From Myxococcales bacterium (GTDB lineage: Bacteria; Myxococcota_A; Polyangia; Polyangiales; Polyangiaceae), in NCBI GenBank assembly GCA_016712525.1, contig JADJQX010000001.1, positions 2,565,501 through 2,629,500 on the forward strand: 64,000 nt of DNA. Reading direction: 5' to 3'. A program made the position numbers and the translations under genes. The notes below the pieces were generated by a model. The model ran no database searches and had not been told where the DNA came from. It saw nothing but the letters and a program-made list of their open reading frames with translations. Shown piece by piece: positions 60,264-64,000 of this stretch (its first letter is position 1; each line of letters opens with the position of its first letter).

Positions 60264-60701
60264 ATGTCGACCGAGTACCTGAGCTTCCTGCTCGATGTCG
60301 TGGACGGGTGGCCGCCCGTCGGCGTCGAGTGCTTGCCCGTGCGAGAGACGCCACGTGGGCACGAAGTCCTTGCTGCGCCCCTGTTCGTTCGTGACGTGTC
60401 GGTCGGAGATGTGCTGCTGGTCGAGCGTGATGACCAAGAGCGCGTGACCTCCTTCACGCACGCCTTCCGCTCGAGCCATTCGACGATTTGGCTTCTGCGC
60501 ACCGGACCGGGCGTGGACGTCGAGCAAGTACTCGAGGAGGTGCGTAACGTGGGGTGCAGCACGACGGCGCTGGACCGTCTCGGAGCGTACAGCATCTGCG
60601 TTCCGTCGAACGTCGCCATGTTCGACGTCGACAGCGTGCTGGACCGCCTTTCAGAGGATGATCTTGCGGTAGCGTTCCCGTCGTCTCGTCACCCGGAGTA
60701 A
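60264..60701 (+). CDS. DUF4265-type immunity protein, second copy
   Basis: A 145-residue protein from the ATG at 60264. WPPVGVECLPVRETPRG, APLFVRDVSVGDVLLVERDD and SSHSTIWLLR match DUF4265, as in 54885-55355. It is the last gene of the immunity array. No toxin tip is visible next to it. Confidence 0.72.
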   Translation: MSTEYLSFLLDVVDGWPPVGVECLPVRETPRGHEVLAAPLFVRDVSVGDVLLVERDDQERVTSFTHAFRSSHSTIWLLRTGPGVDVEQVLEEVRNVGCSTTALDRLGAYSICVPSNVAMFDVDSVLDRLSEDDLAVAFPSSRHPE

Positions 60702-60733
60702 CTCGTAACGTCACTCGGGCGACCTTGGTCTCT

Positions 60734-60825
60734 GCGCCTCCCCCTGGCCGCTCGGAGGCTTCGCGAAGGGGGTGAGCGCGGCGTGACGCGGTAGAGCGAA
60801 GCCGAGAACGGCCATTGGGGGAGGC
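60734..60825 (+). repeat. Long imperfect hairpin, complete copy of the dispersed element
   Basis: GCCTCCCCCTGGCCG (60736-60750) pairs with the segment at 60809-60825 (a 15-bp stem with a two-base bulge). An inner stem joins CTC...GGCTTCGC to GCGAAGCCGAG. The hairpin lies just after the last immunity gene and could terminate transcription or act as a recombination site. Confidence 0.72.
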
Positions 60826-60960
60826 CGCGGGGGCGGATGCCGAAGGCCGAGCACCCGCGGGTGGGGGCACCCCTGCTCGCGCGCTCTCCCGACCCACGCG
60901 TGTGTAGCGAGATGGCGCGCCGACGCCCGTCCACGCCGGTGGCTCGCCCCGCGCCGACCT

Positions 60961-61947
60961 TCACCCTCGAGCGCCCACGCTCGTCTTCGTTCGCTCGGTG
61001 ACGAAGCGTGCGCAGCGTTCGAAGGCGCGGGCGGCTTCGGGCGTCGCCGAGGCGAGGGTCATCCAGCCGTGCACCATGTCGGGGTAGCGCTCGGACTCGA
61101 TGGGCAGCCCCGCCGCGCGCACGCGCTCGATGAGCTCCTCGACCTGATCGCGCAGCATCTCGCATTCGCCGTAGAGCACGAGCAACGGCGAGGTCCCGCC
61201 GAAGTCGCCATACATCGGCGAGACGCGAGGATCGTCGAGCGAGCCCGTGGGCAGGTACGTGCGTGCCCAGCTCTGGAAGGCGCTCGGCACACCCCAGTCG
61301 AAGGCTTGGTTCGTCTCGAGCGTGCCGCCCTGGCGCGCGAGGTCGACCCACGGCGAGAGCGCGATGACCCCCGCTGGCATCGGCCGGCCCTCGTCGCGCA
61401 ATCGCAGGAGCGCCGCCAGGACCAAGTTTCCGCCCGCCGAGTCCCCTGCGAGCAGCACCTTCGAGGGCGCCGTGCCGGCGTCGAGCAGCGCGGTGTAGGC
61501 GGCTATCACGTCGTCGAGGGCTGCGGGGTAGCGGTGCTCCGGTGCGAGGCGGTAGTCGACCGCGAGCACGCGCGCGCCGCTCGTCACGGCGAGGTGGGCG
61601 ATGAGCTCGCCGTGCGACTCGAACGACCCGTAGATGAACGAGCCGCCGTGCACGTACACGATCGTGGCCTCCGAGCGCACGTCGCGCGGCTCGAACCACC
61701 TCGCGCGGACCCCGCCGAGCGTGTCGTCGCGCTGCGTGACGCTCCCGAAGACCTTGGCCGGCGGCGCCTTCATGGTCGCCCACAGCGCACGCTCGCCGAG
61801 CGGGTCGAGCGATGCCGCGCGCTGCGAGGTGCGGCGCAGGAGGCAGATGCTCGTCTCGAAGAGCAAGGACCAGCTCGGCCTGAGCGGGCCGTGGCGGAGT
61901 CGCCTCCCGAGTGTCGACACGAGCGCGCCCATGGCTTGGAGCATCAT
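60961..61947 (-). CDS. Alpha/beta hydrolase, HSL-type esterase/lipase
   Basis: A 328-residue protein from the ATG at 61947. It has the HSL family oxyanion motif YVHGGSFIYGS, Ser nucleophile GDSAGGNLVLAALLRLRDEG, a catalytic acid region YGECEMLRDQVEEL and His in DMVHGWMTL. The acid position carries Glu where many members have Asp. It probably hydrolyses short-chain esters. No operon partner. The start has no strong ribosome site. Confidence 0.88.
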   Translation of the reverse strand: MMLQAMGALVSTLGRRLRHGPLRPSWSLLFETSICLLRRTSQRAASLDPLGERALWATMKAPPAKVFGSVTQRDDTLGGVRARWFEPRDVRSEATIVYVHGGSFIYGSFESHGELIAHLAVTSGARVLAVDYRLAPEHRYPAALDDVIAAYTALLDAGTAPSKVLLAGDSAGGNLVLAALLRLRDEGRPMPAGVIALSPWVDLARQGGTLETNQAFDWGVPSAFQSWARTYLPTGSLDDPRVSPMYGDFGGTSPLLVLYGECEMLRDQVEELIERVRAAGLPIESERYPDMVHGWMTLASATPEAARAFERCARFVTERTKTSVGARG

Positions 61948-62100
61948 GGTGCGGAGCCTACCCGCCGGCGAGAGAGGGTCAATGAGCGTCCCGCGGGCAC
62001 CTCCGCGCGCGTGGCTCGATGCCGCGAGATGGTTTGATGGGGGAGCAGGGCGCGGTCTTCGGCGCCTTTGGCCGAGGCGCACCTTCGCACCCCTACCCCT

Positions 62101-62901
62101 CTACGGAGCCTTCGGCTTGCGCTTCCGTCGCGTGGATGCGCGCCACTCTGCGTAGCTCGTCAACCAGAGCTGCGCGGTCTTCGAGAGCGGCTCGGGCCAC
62201 GGAATGTCGGTGACCTCGATCTCCTCCATGCCGTCGTGGCCGAACTCGTCGAAGGTGTAGCCCGGGCGCTTTTCCGGCCCGCAGAAGGCGAACCCGATGC
62301 AGTTCTCGTAGGTGCGCGCTCCAATCTCGAAGGACTCGGGCACCTCGGGGAGCGCGGCGTCGAGGCACGTCATCCAGCCTGCCTCGATCCCGTACGCGCC
62401 CCCTCGGGCCTTGGCCTTCGCGACACAATCGTCGTACGTCTTCACTCCGCGCGCTTTCTTGGCCTTCGTCGCGGGCGTGACGATCTCCTCGCGAAACGGG
62501 CGGCCATCACGCAAGCCGGTCCGGACGCGCGCGCCGCCGTAGTCGATCTCTTCGGTGATCTCGATCGCGCAGTCGACCGGCTGGACGGTCGCCAGGAGGT
62601 CCTCGAACGCGCGTACCGACGCTCCGATCGGCTCCCGGTCCGACGCGGGGTCCGCGCCGTAGCTCGGCCCGGAGGGCCCCGAGTACGCAGTGAAGCGCAG
62701 CCCGGACGCCGAGTCGTCGATGGCGTACGCGAACCCGCCGTCGATGATCGCGGTCGGCGGTCCGTACAGCGCCGTGAGCTTGCCGAGAAAGAGGAGCGGG
62801 TCCGACGCCTCGGGAGATCCCAAAAGCTCCGTGCGCGAGAAGACCTTGGAGCCGGGGAAGTACGACCGTCCTGCGAGGGCAAATCGGAGCCGGAGAGACA
62901 T
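62101..62901 (-). CDS. Hypothetical protein
   Basis: A 266-residue protein from the ATG at 62901 (MSLRLRFALAGRSYFPG). Beta-rich N-terminal half with ELLGSPEASDPLLFLGKLTALYGPPTA-type segments, then a Cys-containing part (DDCVAKAKARGG, TCLDAALPEVPESFEIGA) and a basic C-terminus. No family recognised. It follows the esterase gene on the same strand with 153 bp between, so a separate unit is likely. Confidence 0.65.
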   Translation of the reverse strand: MSLRLRFALAGRSYFPGSKVFSRTELLGSPEASDPLLFLGKLTALYGPPTAIIDGGFAYAIDDSASGLRFTAYSGPSGPSYGADPASDREPIGASVRAFEDLLATVQPVDCAIEITEEIDYGGARVRTGLRDGRPFREEIVTPATKAKKARGVKTYDDCVAKAKARGGAYGIEAGWMTCLDAALPEVPESFEIGARTYENCIGFAFCGPEKRPGYTFDEFGHDGMEEIEVTDIPWPEPLSKTAQLWLTSYAEWRASTRRKRKPKAP

Positions 62902-63189
62902 GGCCCTAGGTCTTACGGCGCACCGAACCACTTCTTCCCGAAGGACGTGGGGCGACGGCCTTGGTGCTCCTCGGTCGTGCTCGAGGGGCAGACGAAGGCC
63001 GAAGCTCTACGGACGTGCGCCGATCCGAGACCACTTGGTCTGCCGTATGCCGCGTTGGTCGCGGCGACGTTCGTTCGGGCCAAAGGAAACGACGGGCGGC
63101 GTGCCGAGATGCCGCTCCGGCAGACCTGGCCCACACGCCGGCCACTGTGCTTGACATGGCCACCGCGGGAACCTAGTGCCCGCGGCCCC

Positions 63190-63627
63190 ATGACGCTCCG
63201 ACCTATCCCCGTAGTTGCTGCTCTTTGCGTGTTTACCTTCTTCGTTGGGTGTGGCACGTCGACCACGGCGCCGAGCACCTCCGACGCTGGGACCCCTGAG
63301 ACGGATGCCGCGGCGGATTCCCTGTCGCCTACGGTCGACGCGGGGGCGGATGGCTCGTCCGGCGACGGCGCCGTGGCCGACGCGTCGGTGGACGGAGACG
63401 CGTCGACGGGGGCGGGCCTGGGCGCCACGTGCACGGCCGACGCGGACTGCGACTCTCGACTTTGCCTGGATATCTCCACGGTCGACGACGGGCTTCAGGG
63501 GAAGTACTGCACGAAGGCGTGCACTTCCACCGCGGAGTGCTCGCCTCTCGAGCAGGCTGACTGTGACCCCTCCCCGCGCGGGATGGTCTGCCTCAGCGGC
63601 AAGTGGGGAAAGAACGGCAAGATGTAG
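63190..63627 (+). CDS. Small Cys-rich lipoprotein
   Basis: A 145-residue lipoprotein with signal peptide and lipobox FFVGC, a Ser/Thr/Asp/Ala-rich linker and a Cys-rich C-terminal domain: CTADADCDSRLCLD, YCTKACTSTAECSPL, DCDPSPRGMVC. Domains of this type are common on myxobacterial surface proteins. Function unknown. Confidence 0.75.
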   Translation: MTLRPIPVVAALCVFTFFVGCGTSTTAPSTSDAGTPETDAAADSLSPTVDAGADGSSGDGAVADASVDGDASTGAGLGATCTADADCDSRLCLDISTVDDGLQGKYCTKACTSTAECSPLEQADCDPSPRGMVCLSGKWGKNGKM

Positions 63628-63766
63628 CTGGGGGCGGCGCGGACCACTCCCTCGTGCCGCGCCAGTCACTCCGTCGCCCCGTGGGACGTCCCCGTCTTTC
63701 GGTCCCGGCTCCGCGGTTCCCGCGAGCCCGCGAGAAGCGCACACGCGCGCACCCCATTCGGGCGAA

Positions 63767-64000
63767 TCACCCTAACGTGATTCGATAATACCGCTTGAGG
63801 GGCCGGTTCGGCGCGAGGGCCTTGGTCGTGACGAGCACGCCTCCGTTCCCTTCGATGACACGAATCGAGGCGGCGTTCGTGTCGTTGCACGTGAGGAGGA
63901 CCTCGGCGAGCCCGAGCCTCCGCGCGATCGGCAAGGCTCTCCGGAGCATCTCGGTGGCGATGCCGCGCCCTCGAAACGAGGGGACGGTGTCGTAGCCGAT
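63767..64000 (-). CDS. GNAT-family N-acetyltransferase, C-terminal part (runs off window)
   Basis: The last 77 residues of a GNAT enzyme: PSFRGRGIATEML is the acetyl-CoA-binding motif A, followed by EVLLTCNDTNAASIRVIEGN (motif B) and KRYYRITLG at the end. The N-terminal part lies beyond the right edge. The substrate cannot be told. Confidence 0.85.
   Translation of the reverse strand: MGYDTVPSFRGRGIATEMLRRALPIARRLGLAEVLLTCNDTNAASIRVIEGNGGVLVTTKALAPNRPLKRYYRITLG

Overview
The window looks like a chromosome segment from a myxobacterium (Myxococcota, probably a Polyangia-type genome). The evidence is very high GC with strongly GC-biased third codon positions, an AgmX/PglI-type protein, a large Ser/Thr kinase fused to ATPase and TPR-like regions, many lipoproteins with low-complexity linkers, consensus -24/-12 (sigma-54) promoters, and an Rhs polymorphic-toxin locus. 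No rRNA, tRNA, CRISPR array or intact transposase was recognised. All family names come from reading translated sequence by eye.

Region 1 (1-6751) is a peptide export locus. One minus-strand operon encodes a C39-peptidase ABC transporter and a membrane-fusion protein that runs off the left edge. A second encodes a TolC-type channel and an HlyD-type adaptor. Beside them two convergent genes encode double-glycine-leader proteins with Gly/Asp/Tyr-rich octapeptide repeats. All four transcription units start at a good sigma-54-type promoter, and the two substrate genes share an identical promoter core. I consider this the most interesting system in the window.

Region 2 (7.1-41.8 kb) is mostly core-type genes: an AgmX/PglI-like protein, a heavy-metal RND pump with its lipoprotein adaptor, a papain-like protease, ftsE-ftsX plus an EnvC-like protein, rsgA, an aminopeptidase with a beta-helix lipoprotein, glutaredoxin, a ClpB-like ATPase with a degenerate first ATPase site followed by mpl and an inositol-phosphatase gene, two lipoproteins, the kinase fusion, a frameshifted CehA/McbA-type metallohydrolase, tsaE, an exported protein, and a LysR regulator divergent from a bufferin-type (BufA2/MNIO/BufC) operon that ends in a diheme lipoprotein.

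Region 3 (42.8-48.95 kb) looks like an acquired island. It has a long gene-free stretch with two kinds of tandem repeat, an orphan gene of lower GC, an AAA+ ATPase/subtilase gene pair, and a small wHTH fragment.

Region 4 (48.97-60.8 kb) is an Rhs toxin locus. A 1971-residue lipidated Rhs protein with an HNH nuclease tip is followed by its likely immunity gene, then by an array of further immunity-type genes (DUF4262 twice, SUFU-like, Imm53, DUF4265 and unknowns) interleaved with a decayed Rhs core and two orphan toxin tips. A repeated hairpin element lies between these modules. The window ends with an HSL-type esterase, a hypothetical gene, a lipoprotein and a truncated GNAT acetyltransferase.
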